A stretch of 64,000 nt of DNA from Candidatus Zixiibacteriota bacterium. Its GTDB lineage: Bacteria > Zixibacteria > MSB-5A5 > GN15 > FEB-12. The notes beneath the pieces were generated by a model that worked only from the letters and a program-made list of their open reading frames with translations, did not search any database and was not told where the DNA came from. Below, in pieces: positions 26,426 to 35,568 of the stretch. The stretch is from contig DAOSXA010000002.1 in assembly GCA_035380245.1 (NCBI GenBank), positions 558,001-622,000 on the forward strand. Direction: 5' to 3'. The first letter of the stretch is position 1, and the number at the start of each line of letters is the position of its first letter. The position numbers were made by a program, and so were the translations under genes.

Positions 26426-27424
26426 TCAGTATTTATGTCGTCGCTCGATCATGTAGTTAGATCCATCACGCATCTTGGTGGCTTTTTTAAGATCGGCCAG
26501 CATCCGCGACATTTCCCCCACATGTTCGAAGGTGCCGTTGCTGTTTATCAGGACGGCAATTGAGATCGACAGGATCGGAAACTGCTCGGTATCACCACGG
26601 CGACTGGTCGTAACGATATAGCCCCGATCGCGATCTTCTTCATCGTAGCTATACGGTACGATAGCATCGAAAGCCTTGATGATTTCACGGCAAATCAGAT
26701 CGACTTCTTCGGCGGGAATGACATAGATAAAATCATCGCCGGCGATATGCCCGACAAATCCCTCCCGGCAGACATCGAACACAACATCCTTGATTATCCG
26801 GGCGGTGAGGCCAATAACTTTATCACCCCGGGCATAGCCGTAGTAATCGTTGAAGGCCTTGAAATTGTCAAGATCGGCGTAGCAAACGGCAAACCGTGCA
26901 GCGGTTTCGAGCTGGCGGGATATTTCCGCCTCGATCAGAGCCGGTCCGGGCAAATGCGTGGATGGATTGATCGAGAGGTCGCGGCGATTGGACTCGATCA
27001 CGCGCCGGATACGAACCTCGGTGAGACGTTCTTTCCAGGCCCCGTATATAAAATCCTCAGCGCCGTTTTCGAACGCGGCAACAATCATGGAATCATCGGG
27101 ATCGGGATGATAGAGAATTACCGGAGTAATGGCGAGAAAGACATTCTGCTTAATATCACGGATCAATTCAATCTCGCGATAGAAATCGCCCATCCCCGCA
27201 ATCATGATAGTATCGATTGGGTAACGCTGGCAAATTCGGACCAACTCACCGAAGTCACGGAAAAAATGGAATGAGACTTCATAGTTGCGGAAATACCGCT
27301 TCAGATGGAAATCGAGATTTACTCCACGCTGGCGTAGAGCAAAATGGTAGACCGGCCGCCTAGGCGTCTCTTTCGTCTTGGGGCCGGGCCAGTTCTCGAG
27401 GATGGTATTTACGGTGTTCGGCAA
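26426..27424 (-). CDS. Degenerate receiver plus GGDEF-like domain protein
   Basis: About 332 residues. The N-terminal part (about 25-135) resembles a receiver fold without its acceptor Asp. The rest is a GGDEF-type domain: D-L-D-N-F-K-A-F-N-D-Y-Y-G metal-binding segment, then G-H-I-A-G-D-D-F-I-Y, so the signature is A-G-D-D-F instead of G-G-D/E-E-F. The first Gly and the Glu are changed, so cyclase activity is doubtful though D-D-F variants occur in active enzymes. No ATG, GTG or TTG exists between the end of xer and the domain start: the nearest is TTG 27424 (GGGA 8 nt upstream), then ATG 27478, so the gene overlaps xer by 65 bp or more. Confidence 0.7.
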   Translation of the reverse strand: MPNTVNTILENWPGPKTKETPRRPVYHFALRQRGVNLDFHLKRYFRNYEVSFHFFRDFGELVRICQRYPIDTIMIAGMGDFYREIELIRDIKQNVFLAITPVILYHPDPDDSMIVAAFENGAEDFIYGAWKERLTEVRIRRVIESNRRDLSINPSTHLPGPALIEAEISRQLETAARFAVCYADLDNFKAFNDYYGYARGDKVIGLTARIIKDVVFDVCREGFVGHIAGDDFIYVIPAEEVDLICREIIKAFDAIVPYSYDEEDRDRGYIVTTSRRGDTEQFPILSISIAVLINSNGTFEHVGEMSRMLADLKKATKMRDGSNYMIERRHKY

Positions 27425-28274
27425 TAATATAGTCCCGGTCAATGGTCGTATATATCTGTGTAGTTGATATATCGGCATGACCGAGCATTTCTTGCACCAC
27501 TCTCAGGTCCGCGCCGCCCTCAATCATGTGAGTTGCGAAAGAATGACGGAAAGTATGGGGTGAAACCTCCTTGGTTATCCCCGCTTTCAGAACGACCTTT
27601 TTAATCATCTTCCATACGGCAACCCGGGTCAAACGAGCGCCGCTGCGTCCCCTGAAGACTATATCCGAAATCTGGAGACCGGGAGGTAAGGGACTATTCT
27701 GCAATGCCTTAAGAGCCTCAATCGCGTATTGACCAAGTGGCGCAAGGCGTTGTTTATCTCCTTTTCCGGTAACCCGAACGAAACCTGCCTCGAACTCAAA
27801 ATCACCCCAACTCAGTGAAAGCAACTCCGAAATCCTTAATCCCGAGCCATAGAGAAGCTCCAGAATGGCTCGATCACGGGTACCTTCACGAGCGTTGGGA
27901 TCAACCGCTTCAAGAATACGCTTGATCTCATCCGGAGAAAGATAATGAGGGTGGTAACGAGAAAGCCTGGGAGCCCGGAACGATCGAAACGGATTTTTAC
28001 TGATCGCACCTTGTTCCGCCAAATAATCAAAAAAACGCTTAAGCGAGGTTATCCGGCGCGCCAGCGTGGTGGGTTTACGGCCAAGGCCGGTGAGATGAGA
28101 CAGGTACTGCTGAGCGTTGGAACCGGAGACCTTGGCGGCGTTGGTTATACCGGACCAGGCAAGAAAATCAGAAATATCACGACGGTATGCCGCCAGGGTG
28201 TTTAACGCCATCCCTCGTTCCAGCTTCAAGTGCTGAAGGTAATCATCCAGTTGAACGGTCAACATATCAATCAC
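27360..28274 (-). CDS. xerD: Tyrosine recombinase XerC/XerD family
   Basis: 304 residues, the normal Xer length. SAM-like N-terminal domain (about 5-90), catalytic domain (about 110-295) with the first Arg in G-S-G-L-R-I-S-E-L, Lys in G-K-G-D-K-Q-R, H-T-F-R-H-S-F-A-T-H, L-G-H-A-D-I-S-T-T and the nucleophile Tyr in T-Q-I-Y-T-T. All six catalytic residues are present. It would resolve chromosome dimers at dif. Start GTG 28274 overlaps the comF stop by 4 bp; ATG 28265 is an alternative. The comF-xer pair with a fused signalling gene is likely one operon. XerC versus XerD cannot be decided here. Confidence 0.9.
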   Translation of the reverse strand: MIDMLTVQLDDYLQHLKLERGMALNTLAAYRRDISDFLAWSGITNAAKVSGSNAQQYLSHLTGLGRKPTTLARRITSLKRFFDYLAEQGAISKNPFRSFRAPRLSRYHPHYLSPDEIKRILEAVDPNAREGTRDRAILELLYGSGLRISELLSLSWGDFEFEAGFVRVTGKGDKQRLAPLGQYAIEALKALQNSPLPPGLQISDIVFRGRSGARLTRVAVWKMIKKVVLKAGITKEVSPHTFRHSFATHMIEGGADLRVVQEMLGHADISTTQIYTTIDRDYIIAEHRKYHPRELARPQDERDA

Positions 28275-28981
28275 AATCCATGAGCCATAGCCGCCACGGC
28301 GATCACCTCGGCGCCGGTTTTCTCCAAAACAGCACGGGCTTCGCGTACGGTTGCGCCGCTGGTAACGACATCATCAACCAGCACGATTCGCCTCAAGTTG
28401 AGGTTATTCTTCATAGCACAGAAGACGCCGGTTATATTTTTCTGACGAGCCGCCATGCCCAACCGCGCCTGCGGACGACGACGCTTCACCCGAACCAGCA
28501 AATCATTGTGAACCGGAAGGCCAAGCCTCTCCCCCAACTGGACGGCAAAAAGGGCGGCCTGGTTGTAACCGCGGAAATTTTCACGGCTGGGATGAAGAGG
28601 AACCGGCACGAGGGTGTCGGGGCGAAGCGACAGGAGCCTTTCGCCGAAGCGATCGTGAAACCAGTCAGCTACCAGATCGGCCGGTCGAGTGATGCCGCGG
28701 AATTTGTACTGGATAATGACATCCCGCATTGGCGGCAGATATTGTGCTACGGCATAACAAGGCAAGCCACCGTTGTTGCAAAAGCGGCAAAATGATTCAC
28801 CGGACAGGATAGTCTCGCATTCCAGACAGATCGGATCGGTAAAGCGTTCAATCTTCTCTTCACAGTCATCACATATTTGAGACGGTGATTCAGTAAACGC
28901 ACCGCATCCCAGACAGAGCGGCGGGAAAATAAAATCCAGCAGGCCGCCGGTGACGATATTTTGAGACAACGCACGAATCAT
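28271..28981 (-). CDS. comF: ComF family phosphoribosyltransferase-like protein
   Basis: 236 residues. N-terminal zinc ribbon (about 18-70) with C-L-G-C, C-D-D-C, C-L-E-C and C-R-F-C pairs, then a PRTase fold with V-P-V-P-L-H-P-S-R-E and the PRPP loop V-L-V-D-D-V-V-T-S-G-A-T. The family (ComF, GntX) is linked to DNA uptake in competent bacteria, where it acts in the cytoplasm; its enzyme role is not settled. Upstream of xer with a 4-bp overlap. Confidence 0.9.
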   Translation of the reverse strand: MIRALSQNIVTGGLLDFIFPPLCLGCGAFTESPSQICDDCEEKIERFTDPICLECETILSGESFCRFCNNGGLPCYAVAQYLPPMRDVIIQYKFRGITRPADLVADWFHDRFGERLLSLRPDTLVPVPLHPSRENFRGYNQAALFAVQLGERLGLPVHNDLLVRVKRRRPQARLGMAARQKNITGVFCAMKNNLNLRRIVLVDDVVTSGATVREARAVLEKTGAEVIAVAAMAHGL

Positions 28982-29086
28982 ACCGTAAGATGAACTAAGC
29001 GTTCTCTTACAGCAAGCAACAACTGGTTGTTCTCATGCCAGAGTTGAAATAATCCGGCTTGGATTAACCAAACGGTACAATATCGA

Positions 29087-29635
29087 TTAGTACGTACCAC
29101 CTAACTCGGTAATCAGGTCACGGGCGCTTTGGGCGGCCGGTCCGTTCGGCTCGATACTCAGATATTTCCGGAAGTAGACAATGGCTGAATCCATGCGTTG
29201 CTGAGTATAAAAGACAATACCGCAGTTGAAGGCGGCAACGCCGTGAGCGGGATCATGTTCCAGCACCGTAGCGAATTCTTCGAGAGCACGGTCCGCCAGT
29301 CCCATGCCGTGCAGACAAGCACCGAAATCGACACGGACATCGGTATCGTCCTTTATTTCAAGAGCGCGGCGATAGCATTCGGCGGCTACCGGGTAGTTTT
29401 GATCATCCATGTATTTATTGCCGGCCTCGACCAGATTATCGAATCCTTCAGGGAGACCTTCAAGCGAGCCTAAAGCCATGTCCATCGTTCCGGTCATTTC
29501 TCCCCTCGCTTGCGGTGAAACCGTACCCGGGAAATCTGCCTTGCCCGGATAAACAATAACGAAATAACCGACAACGACCACCGCCAGCACTGCTGCAACT
29601 ATCATGATGTCACGAGTCTTAATTTTCGAGGCCAT
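29087..29635 (-). CDS. Membrane-anchored TPR protein
   Basis: 182 residues, start ATG 29635 with AAGGATAA 5 nt before it. One N-terminal membrane helix (about 10-29, I-M-I-V-A-A-V-L-A-V-V-V-V-G-Y) then three TPR-like repeats at about 65-175 (A-A-E-C-Y-R-R-A-L-E-I, A-L-E-E-F-A-T-V-L-E-H-D, A-I-V-Y-F-R-K-Y-L-S-I-E-P). It would sit on the periplasmic side as a protein-binding scaffold. Partner unknown. 105 bp upstream of comF, possibly the same transcript. Confidence 0.75.
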   Translation of the reverse strand: MASKIKTRDIMIVAAVLAVVVVGYFVIVYPGKADFPGTVSPQARGEMTGTMDMALGSLEGLPEGFDNLVEAGNKYMDDQNYPVAAECYRRALEIKDDTDVRVDFGACLHGMGLADRALEEFATVLEHDPAHGVAAFNCGIVFYTQQRMDSAIVYFRKYLSIEPNGPAAQSARDLITELGGTY

Positions 29636-29741
29636 AGTTTATCCTTACCAGATGTTGGGAACATGTACCTGCCCGGTACTGTTTTAGCCCAAGTAACGAA
29701 CCACTCGAGAAAACGCAACTTGTTTTCGAGCCGGACAATTA

Positions 29742-29770
29742 ATGACATTTAACTGACAATCTAGTATAAT
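29742..29770 (+). promoter_or_regulatory. Sigma-70 promoter of the M28 peptidase gene
   Basis: ATGACA (29742-29747) and a perfect TATAAT (29765-29770) are separated by 17 bp. Predicted transcript start is near 29777, about 55 bp before the ATG. Confidence 0.7.
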
Positions 29771-29830
29771 AGTGCCCTTAAATTCATCTCAGAAGATAAG
29801 AATAACCGTATTTATCGGAGAATCGACAGG

Positions 29831-31558
29831 ATGCGAACTCTCTATTCGGCAGTGTTGGCCTTTTTCCTTTTTTCGCAAGCCGTAGCCTTCGGCGCGACTG
29901 AACCGAGACTCGATTTTGACCCGAATGCCATTTACAAGCATATTTCGGTACTGGCCGATGATTCACTCGAAGGACGGGAGGTAGGTGAACCTGGCGAGTG
30001 GAAAGCCGCGATGTACCTGATTGATCAGTTTCGGCAATTCGGCCTTGAACCCAGGGGTGAAGGGATACCGGATCAGCCCTATCTGCAGCCGTTCGAGTTC
30101 GTCAAATCAATCGATCTGGGCGACAACAATCATCTGACGGTCAACGGGACGGCGCTGGAACCGGGTGAAGAGTTTTCACCAATGCGACAGTCGGCCTCGA
30201 CCGAGTTCGATTTCGATCAGGTGATCAATGTCGGTTATGGCATTGCCGTTGACAGTGTCGACGGCGATTATGATGACTATGCCGGTCTTGACGTAGCCGG
30301 TAAAGCGGTGGTGATCAAACGATATTCACCGGTCGATTCTCTTTATCCGGACATTCCGTTCGAGCGCTATTCATCGCTGACGAGTAAAATCTCTACAGCT
30401 ATTGACCATGATGCAGCGGCGGTGTTGTTCATTACCCCAGGTGATCAGGACGACACGCTCACGACGATTGCCCCGACTCGGGTTCAGCCCAAGGAAATTC
30501 CGATCGTTTTCCTGCGCCGGAAGGCGCTGGAACGACTCGGTTTGGATATCGACCATCCAACCGTAACCGGTATCTCCGGCAGCACCGAATTGATCAAGGT
30601 CCATGATACCGGCTACAACGTGGTCGGGTATCTTCCGGGCGAAACCGACACCACAATCATAATCGGCGCCCATTATGATCATCTCGGTTACGGGGGCCCC
30701 TCATCGCGCTATCTAGGGCCGGAGAAACTGATCCACAACGGCGCCGACGATAACGGTTCCGGCACCTCAGCAATGCTGGAGTTGGCCCGGTATTTCACGC
30801 AACACCCCGGTGCTATGCATCATTCACTCCTGTTCATCGCTTTCTCGGGAGAGGAAGCGGGAATACTCGGTTCGAGCCATTTTGCTCGTGACATGACTAT
30901 CGACAGCTCGCTGGTGAAAATGATGATCAACCTGGACATGATTGGTCGGTTGAAGGATCAGGACGGCCTGGCGGTAATGGGAATCGGCACCGCGTCGGAG
31001 TTCAAGGAGTATTTCGATAATTTCAAAACCGACCGGCTGAACCTGATGACCAAGGAATCAGGAGTCGGACCATCGGACCACACAGCCTTTTACAATCGTC
31101 ATATCCCGGTGTTGTTTTTCTTCACCGGGGCACATGCCGACTATCATAAACCGTCGGACGATATCGATAAAATCGACACTCAAGGTATCGCGGAAGTATG
31201 TCAGTTGGTGACGGAGATAGTACACCATTTCGATGAACACCGAGGAGCGCTAACCTATCAGAAAACCAAGAGTGATCAGCCGGGCCACAGTTATTCCGAA
31301 TACTCGGTTACCCTGGGCATCATGCCTGATTTCGTGGGCGAGGTCGAAGGTCTGCGAGTGGATGGTGTTTCACCGGGTCGTCCGGGCGAACGGGCCGGGC
31401 TGCTTGAAGGTGACATTATCGTCAAGATGGGTTCAATCGAGATCGGTGATATTTACGACTACATGAACGCCTTAGGGAAATTCCGCAAGGGAGATTCGAC
31501 CCGGGTAACGGTCGAACGTGGTGATCAGACAATCGAGTTGAACGTGTTGTTCGAATAG
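29831..31558 (+). CDS. Secreted M28 family zinc aminopeptidase with PA and PDZ domains
   Basis: 575 residues. Signal peptide about 1-21 (F-F-L-F-S-Q-A-V-A-F-G-A). A protease-associated insert lies at about 110-225. The M28 site has its zinc ligands in order: I-I-G-A-H-Y-D-H-L (His, Asp base), G-A-D-D-N-G-S-G (bridging Asp), G-E-E-A-G (catalytic Glu and ligand), N-L-D-M-I-G (Asp) and A-D-Y-H-K-P-S-D (His). C-terminal PDZ domain at about 490-575 with S-P-G-R-P-G-E-R-A-G-L-L-E-G-D. It would trim peptides in the periplasm or outside; peptide scavenging is inferred. It converges on rel, 11 bp apart. Confidence 0.9.
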   Translation: MRTLYSAVLAFFLFSQAVAFGATEPRLDFDPNAIYKHISVLADDSLEGREVGEPGEWKAAMYLIDQFRQFGLEPRGEGIPDQPYLQPFEFVKSIDLGDNNHLTVNGTALEPGEEFSPMRQSASTEFDFDQVINVGYGIAVDSVDGDYDDYAGLDVAGKAVVIKRYSPVDSLYPDIPFERYSSLTSKISTAIDHDAAAVLFITPGDQDDTLTTIAPTRVQPKEIPIVFLRRKALERLGLDIDHPTVTGISGSTELIKVHDTGYNVVGYLPGETDTTIIIGAHYDHLGYGGPSSRYLGPEKLIHNGADDNGSGTSAMLELARYFTQHPGAMHHSLLFIAFSGEEAGILGSSHFARDMTIDSSLVKMMINLDMIGRLKDQDGLAVMGIGTASEFKEYFDNFKTDRLNLMTKESGVGPSDHTAFYNRHIPVLFFFTGAHADYHKPSDDIDKIDTQGIAEVCQLVTEIVHHFDEHRGALTYQKTKSDQPGHSYSEYSVTLGIMPDFVGEVEGLRVDGVSPGRPGERAGLLEGDIIVKMGSIEIGDIYDYMNALGKFRKGDSTRVTVERGDQTIELNVLFE

Positions 31559-31569
31559 AAGTGTTCGTA

Positions 31570-33726
31570 TCAAGAGGAGGCGGTATCCTGATAGCCGCCT
31601 TCTCTCCCCTGGGTGCGCACGACGGATACGACACCTTTGACCTTGCGCACTTTATCCAGAATGCGATTGAGATGGGAGAGACTTCCTACCTCCACCACGA
31701 AGCGGCCGGTGGCCGTAGTATCGCGGGCGATCATCTCAGCGCCGCGGACATTGGTGTCGGAGTCGGCAATCGCCTGGGTGATGTCACGCAGCATATTTTT
31801 CCGGTCCTCGACGACCAGCTCCAGCTCGACCACGAACGACTGCCCCTTGCCGGCATCCCAACTGACATCGATGCGGCGCTCCGGGTGCTCTTCGAGCAAC
31901 TGCAAACCGCTTTCACAATCGGCTCTATGGACCGTCACGCCGCGCCCGCGCGTTATGAAACCGATAATATCCTCTCCCGGCAACGGTTGACAACATCCCG
32001 CGAAGCGAAACATCATATCCGACATGCCATGGACTTTAACTCCCTTGGAACCGCGCAGACGTTCAATCACGCGGCCGACCAGACCGGTCGAAGCGGGCTC
32101 CGTCTCCGGCTTGATGAGATTAACCAGCGCCGCGGAGTTCATGGAACCGTTGCCGATAGCGGCAAAAAGGTCCTCGACGGTTTTTTTGTCCAGTTGCTCA
32201 GCGAATTCCTGCAGGAGGTCATCGGACGGCATCTTGAGCCGGAGTTCCTTCAGCTTGCGCTGTACCACTTCTCTTCCGAGCGCCACCGATTGTTCGAAAC
32301 CGGCCTGCTTGAGCCAGCGCTTGATGCGTGAACGTGCGGCCGGAGTTTTAACCAGCTTGAGCCAGTCGTGAGAGGGAGTTCGGTTCGGGTTGGTCAGAAT
32401 TTCTACGGTGTCACCGGACTCTAGTTCGGTTGAAAGCGGCTGCAGACGACCGTTGATCTTAGCTCCGGCGCAGTGAATGCCGACTTCGGTGTGGATCTGG
32501 AAGGCAAAATCGAGCGGCGTAGAACCTTTGGGCAGATGCACCAGTTTATGAGCCGGGGTAAAAACGAAGATGTCCTCAGAGTAGAGATCGATCTTGAGAT
32601 ATTCAAGAAAATCAGAAGGATTAGTCATCTCCTTCTGCCATTCGAGGACATCGCGCAACCAGACCATTTGTCGGTCGGATTTGCTCATCTGCTGGCGGCC
32701 TTCTTTATAAAGCCAGTGGGCCGCAATGCCGTTCTCGGCCACATGATGCATCTGGTGAGTGCGAATTTGAATTTCGACCATCTTGTTGCCGGGACCGAAC
32801 ACGGTGGTATGCAAAGAGCGATAGCCGTTCTGTTTGGGATTGGCAATGTAGTCGTGGAAACGATCGGATACAGGCTTCCACATGGCATGAACAATCCCTA
32901 AAGCGTGATAGCATTCTCGTTCCGTGTTAACGACGATACGAATCGCGAACAGGTCATAGATTTGTTCGAATGGGACTTTGCGAATTTTGATCTTGCGATA
33001 GATCGAATCCAGGTGTTTAGCCCGACCGTATACCTGCGCCTGGATCGAGTCCCGGGCCAGTTCGCGCTGGATGGGGGCAATCACGGTCTGAATATACGCT
33101 TCGCGTTCCTCCCGCTTGTCCCGTATCATTCGCGAGAGTTCCTCGTAGACATTCGGTTCGAGGAATTTTAACGAGAGATCCTCCAGTTCGGTTTTAACTT
33201 TGTTGATGCCGAACCGATGAGCCAGCGGACAATAGACATCACGTGTTTCCGGGGCAATCCGCTTCTGTTTTTCAGGTGGTAAAAAATGCAGCGTGCGCAT
33301 ATTGTGCAGGCGGTCGGCCAGCTTGATCAGGATCACGCGAATGTCTTTGGCCATAGTGAGGAGCATTTTGCGGAAATAGTCCACCTGTTGCTCCTCACGC
33401 GAGGCAAAATGAACCGCCCCCAATTTAGTTACCCCGTCAACCAACTCAGCCACTTCATCTCCGAACTCAGAGCGGAGCTTCTCGATGCTGATATTGGTAT
33501 CTTCTACCACATCATGCACCAACCCGGCAGCGATCGTGGTAGAATCCATGTGCTGTTCGGCCAGAATAAAGGCAACTTCGAGACAGTGTTCGACATACGG
33601 CTCGCCGCTGGACCGTTTCTGTCCGGCGTGAGCACGATCGGAGAATTCGTACGCCTTGCGGATCAACGGAATGTTGACGTTCGAATTAAACGATTCGATA
33701 CGTATGATGAACTCGGCCAGGTTCAT
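31570..33726 (-). CDS. rel: Bifunctional (p)ppGpp synthetase/hydrolase
   Basis: 718 residues of the RelA/SpoT family that makes and degrades the stringent-response alarmone. HD hydrolase domain at about 20-180 with Y-V-E-H-C-L-E-V and the H-D-V-V-E-D-T motif needed for hydrolysis, synthetase domain at about 230-345 with R-A-K-H-L-D-S-I-Y-R-K and Y-R-S-L-H-T, TGS at about 390-450 (V-F-T-P; L-P-K-G-S-T-P-L-D-F-A), then C-terminal zinc-finger-like C-C-Q-P-L-P-G-E and ACT domain (about 640-710). Both activities look intact. It is the last gene, 15 bp after a glycosyltransferase, of the MsbA/glycosyltransferase cluster. Confidence 0.95.
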   Translation of the reverse strand: MNLAEFIIRIESFNSNVNIPLIRKAYEFSDRAHAGQKRSSGEPYVEHCLEVAFILAEQHMDSTTIAAGLVHDVVEDTNISIEKLRSEFGDEVAELVDGVTKLGAVHFASREEQQVDYFRKMLLTMAKDIRVILIKLADRLHNMRTLHFLPPEKQKRIAPETRDVYCPLAHRFGINKVKTELEDLSLKFLEPNVYEELSRMIRDKREEREAYIQTVIAPIQRELARDSIQAQVYGRAKHLDSIYRKIKIRKVPFEQIYDLFAIRIVVNTERECYHALGIVHAMWKPVSDRFHDYIANPKQNGYRSLHTTVFGPGNKMVEIQIRTHQMHHVAENGIAAHWLYKEGRQQMSKSDRQMVWLRDVLEWQKEMTNPSDFLEYLKIDLYSEDIFVFTPAHKLVHLPKGSTPLDFAFQIHTEVGIHCAGAKINGRLQPLSTELESGDTVEILTNPNRTPSHDWLKLVKTPAARSRIKRWLKQAGFEQSVALGREVVQRKLKELRLKMPSDDLLQEFAEQLDKKTVEDLFAAIGNGSMNSAALVNLIKPETEPASTGLVGRVIERLRGSKGVKVHGMSDMMFRFAGCCQPLPGEDIIGFITRGRGVTVHRADCESGLQLLEEHPERRIDVSWDAGKGQSFVVELELVVEDRKNMLRDITQAIADSDTNVRGAEMIARDTTATGRFVVEVGSLSHLNRILDKVRKVKGVVSVVRTQGREGGYQDTASS

Positions 33727-33741
33727 GAATTCGATCCCGAT

Positions 33742-34779
33742 CTATACCTGCTTCTGGAACAATCCGATAACTTCTTCGGCTGCACGCTCGGCTGAAATCG
33801 ACAGCATGCAGGTACAATGATTCGGCGGACAATGGCACTCCGGTACCGTGGGCAACAGGACCCGGTCGTGTTTGCCAAGCGGCCCCCATCGAGCAGGCGA
33901 CATAACCGCCTTCCCGGGATATAATCCGACTACCTTGGTACCGACCGCGACAGCCAGATGCAGCGGACCGGTCGAGTTGGCTACTACCACCGTGGCTAAG
34001 GAAAGGGTAGCAGCCAGCGTGCGCAGATCCGTTTCACCGGAGATATCACGCACGGGGATACCCAGCCTCTTTGAGGCCTCCTTGATCATCTTCCCTTCGC
34101 GTTCCGAGCCCGAGATCACCACCTGTAAGCCGGCCTCTTCGAGCAACTTGTGCAGCTCGATAAAACGATCCAGCGGCCAGCGCTCGGCCGAACCACCCGA
34201 ACCGGGATGAAGCACGACGAAACGATCGGTAATACCGGCTTTGTCGAGCACGCGACGGGCATTGCTGATTTCCTTCTCACGGGGATAGACAGTCGGTGAT
34301 TTTATCGTCGGGCCGGGGCGGAAGAACTTCAGGAAATCCATGTTGTATTCGCATTCGTGCTTGCGATTGGACTTCCGGCTGTGAAAGAGATGATAGTTGA
34401 AAAAGACCGAATGGAATCTCCCGGCGGTACCGATCCGGATGGGGATATTGGCTTTGTAGAACAGTTGGCTTACCAGTCGTCCCGGATACAATACCACGAC
34501 AACACGATAATCTTCCTGGCGAATTTTCTGCAACAGGTCACGCTTGTATAGGCCATCGGTCATTAGCTGCTTATTTAGCACGCGCACAATCCCGTCGATT
34601 TTCTTGTTATTCTCGACAATTGGCGAGGCATAAAGCGAAGCCATAATATCGACCCGACACTCCGGGTAACGAGCTTTGATAGTCTCCGCAAACGGAAGGG
34701 CAAGAATCAAATCACCGAGGCGGTCGGTACGACTGATGAGGATTTTATCGTTCGGTTTTAGATCCAGCGGTTGACTCAT
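33742..34779 (-). CDS. GT9 family glycosyltransferase (heptosyltransferase-like)
   Basis: 345 residues, GT-B fold. N-terminal I-S-R-T-D-R-L-G-D-L-I-L-A-L-P (donor side and family signature), later V-V-L-H-P-G-S-G-G-S-A-E-R-W-P and V-A-N-S-T-G-P-L-H-L-A near 255, both typical of WaaC/WaaF/WaaQ enzymes. It adds a heptose or similar sugar to the lipopolysaccharide core in the cytoplasm. An unusual cysteine/histidine cluster sits near the C-terminus (E-C-H-C-P-P-N-H-C-T-C), which could bind metal. Between GT2 and rel genes with gaps of 9 and 15 bp. Confidence 0.87.
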   Translation of the reverse strand: MSQPLDLKPNDKILISRTDRLGDLILALPFAETIKARYPECRVDIMASLYASPIVENNKKIDGIVRVLNKQLMTDGLYKRDLLQKIRQEDYRVVVVLYPGRLVSQLFYKANIPIRIGTAGRFHSVFFNYHLFHSRKSNRKHECEYNMDFLKFFRPGPTIKSPTVYPREKEISNARRVLDKAGITDRFVVLHPGSGGSAERWPLDRFIELHKLLEEAGLQVVISGSEREGKMIKEASKRLGIPVRDISGETDLRTLAATLSLATVVVANSTGPLHLAVAVGTKVVGLYPGKAVMSPARWGPLGKHDRVLLPTVPECHCPPNHCTCMLSISAERAAEEVIGLFQKQV

Positions 34780-34788
34780 ATATCTTAA

Positions 34789-35568
34789 CTAACCTGCCTG
34801 TTTCCTTTGTAACGTTCTTAACTTGGCATACTTGACAAACACGGCCATGGATGAAAAAGCCGACACCATGAAGCCCTCAATGCCGTCAAGCAATCCCAGC
34901 CTGACGAAATAGTGGGAAATAAATGATACCGGCGGCCGGATAACAAGGTCAAAAAAGCCGGCTCGTTTTCCACAACGGAATGCTTCCTCTGCGCCAATCG
35001 TGGTGTAACGTGTGGATTTCTCGAGGTACAACTCCAGCGTCGGATAACTGTAATGATGAAGATCCGCTTTGAGCGCACCGCAGGAGCCGTTCAGAACAAC
35101 CCGTTCATGAACTACAGCCCCGTCAAACTGGCCTTTGTCTTTTCGAAAGAGACGCAACACCCGATCCGGATACCAGCCGCAATGACGAATCCAGCGCCCG
35201 AGGAAATTAGTCAGGCGAGGAACCGTGTAACCGTCGTGGGCGCTATTGGCAATAGCTGCCTTGATCTCTTTGACCAACGACGGCGAGACTTCTTCATCGG
35301 CATCGAGCGACAAGATCCAGACCGAACGGGCTTGATCCACACCGTAGGCCTTGGCCGGACCATATCCCTGAAATTCGATCTCATAGACGGTGGCGCCATG
35401 TTCATAAGCAATTTCGCGGGTGCTATCGGTCGAGCCGGTATCGACCACGATCAGTTCATCGGCCCAGGCAACGGACTCAAGACAGCGCGGGAGATTCTGC
35501 TCTTCATCCCTGGTTATAATCACGACACTCAGCGTGGGACGGTTCTTGTCCTTGGCGGCATCACTCAT
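34789..35568 (-). CDS. GT2 family glycosyltransferase (WaaE/KdtX-like)
   Basis: 259 residues. Start ATG 35568 overlaps the upstream gene's TGA by 4 bp; the frame extends to 35832 but that part lies inside the upstream gene. GT-A signatures: L-S-V-V-I-I-T-R-D-E-E-Q-N-L-P-R-C-L-E-S-V, V-V-D-T-G-S-T-D-S-T, and W-I-L-S-L-D-A-D-E-E-V. The short N-terminal form with W-I-R-H-C-G-W-Y-P-D-R-V-L-R-L-F is that of lipopolysaccharide core beta-glucosyltransferases. No transmembrane helix; a hydrophobic tail may touch the membrane. Confidence 0.88.
   Translation of the reverse strand: MSDAAKDKNRPTLSVVIITRDEEQNLPRCLESVAWADELIVVDTGSTDSTREIAYEHGATVYEIEFQGYGPAKAYGVDQARSVWILSLDADEEVSPSLVKEIKAAIANSAHDGYTVPRLTNFLGRWIRHCGWYPDRVLRLFRKDKGQFDGAVVHERVVLNGSCGALKADLHHYSYPTLELYLEKSTRYTTIGAEEAFRCGKRAGFFDLVIRPPVSFISHYFVRLGLLDGIEGFMVSAFSSMAVFVKYAKLRTLQRKQAG

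Noticed and set aside
31579..31600. Hairpin GGCGG...GCCGCC as a terminator between M28 and rel genes
   Set aside because: It lies within the rel coding end and lacks a T-run on either side.
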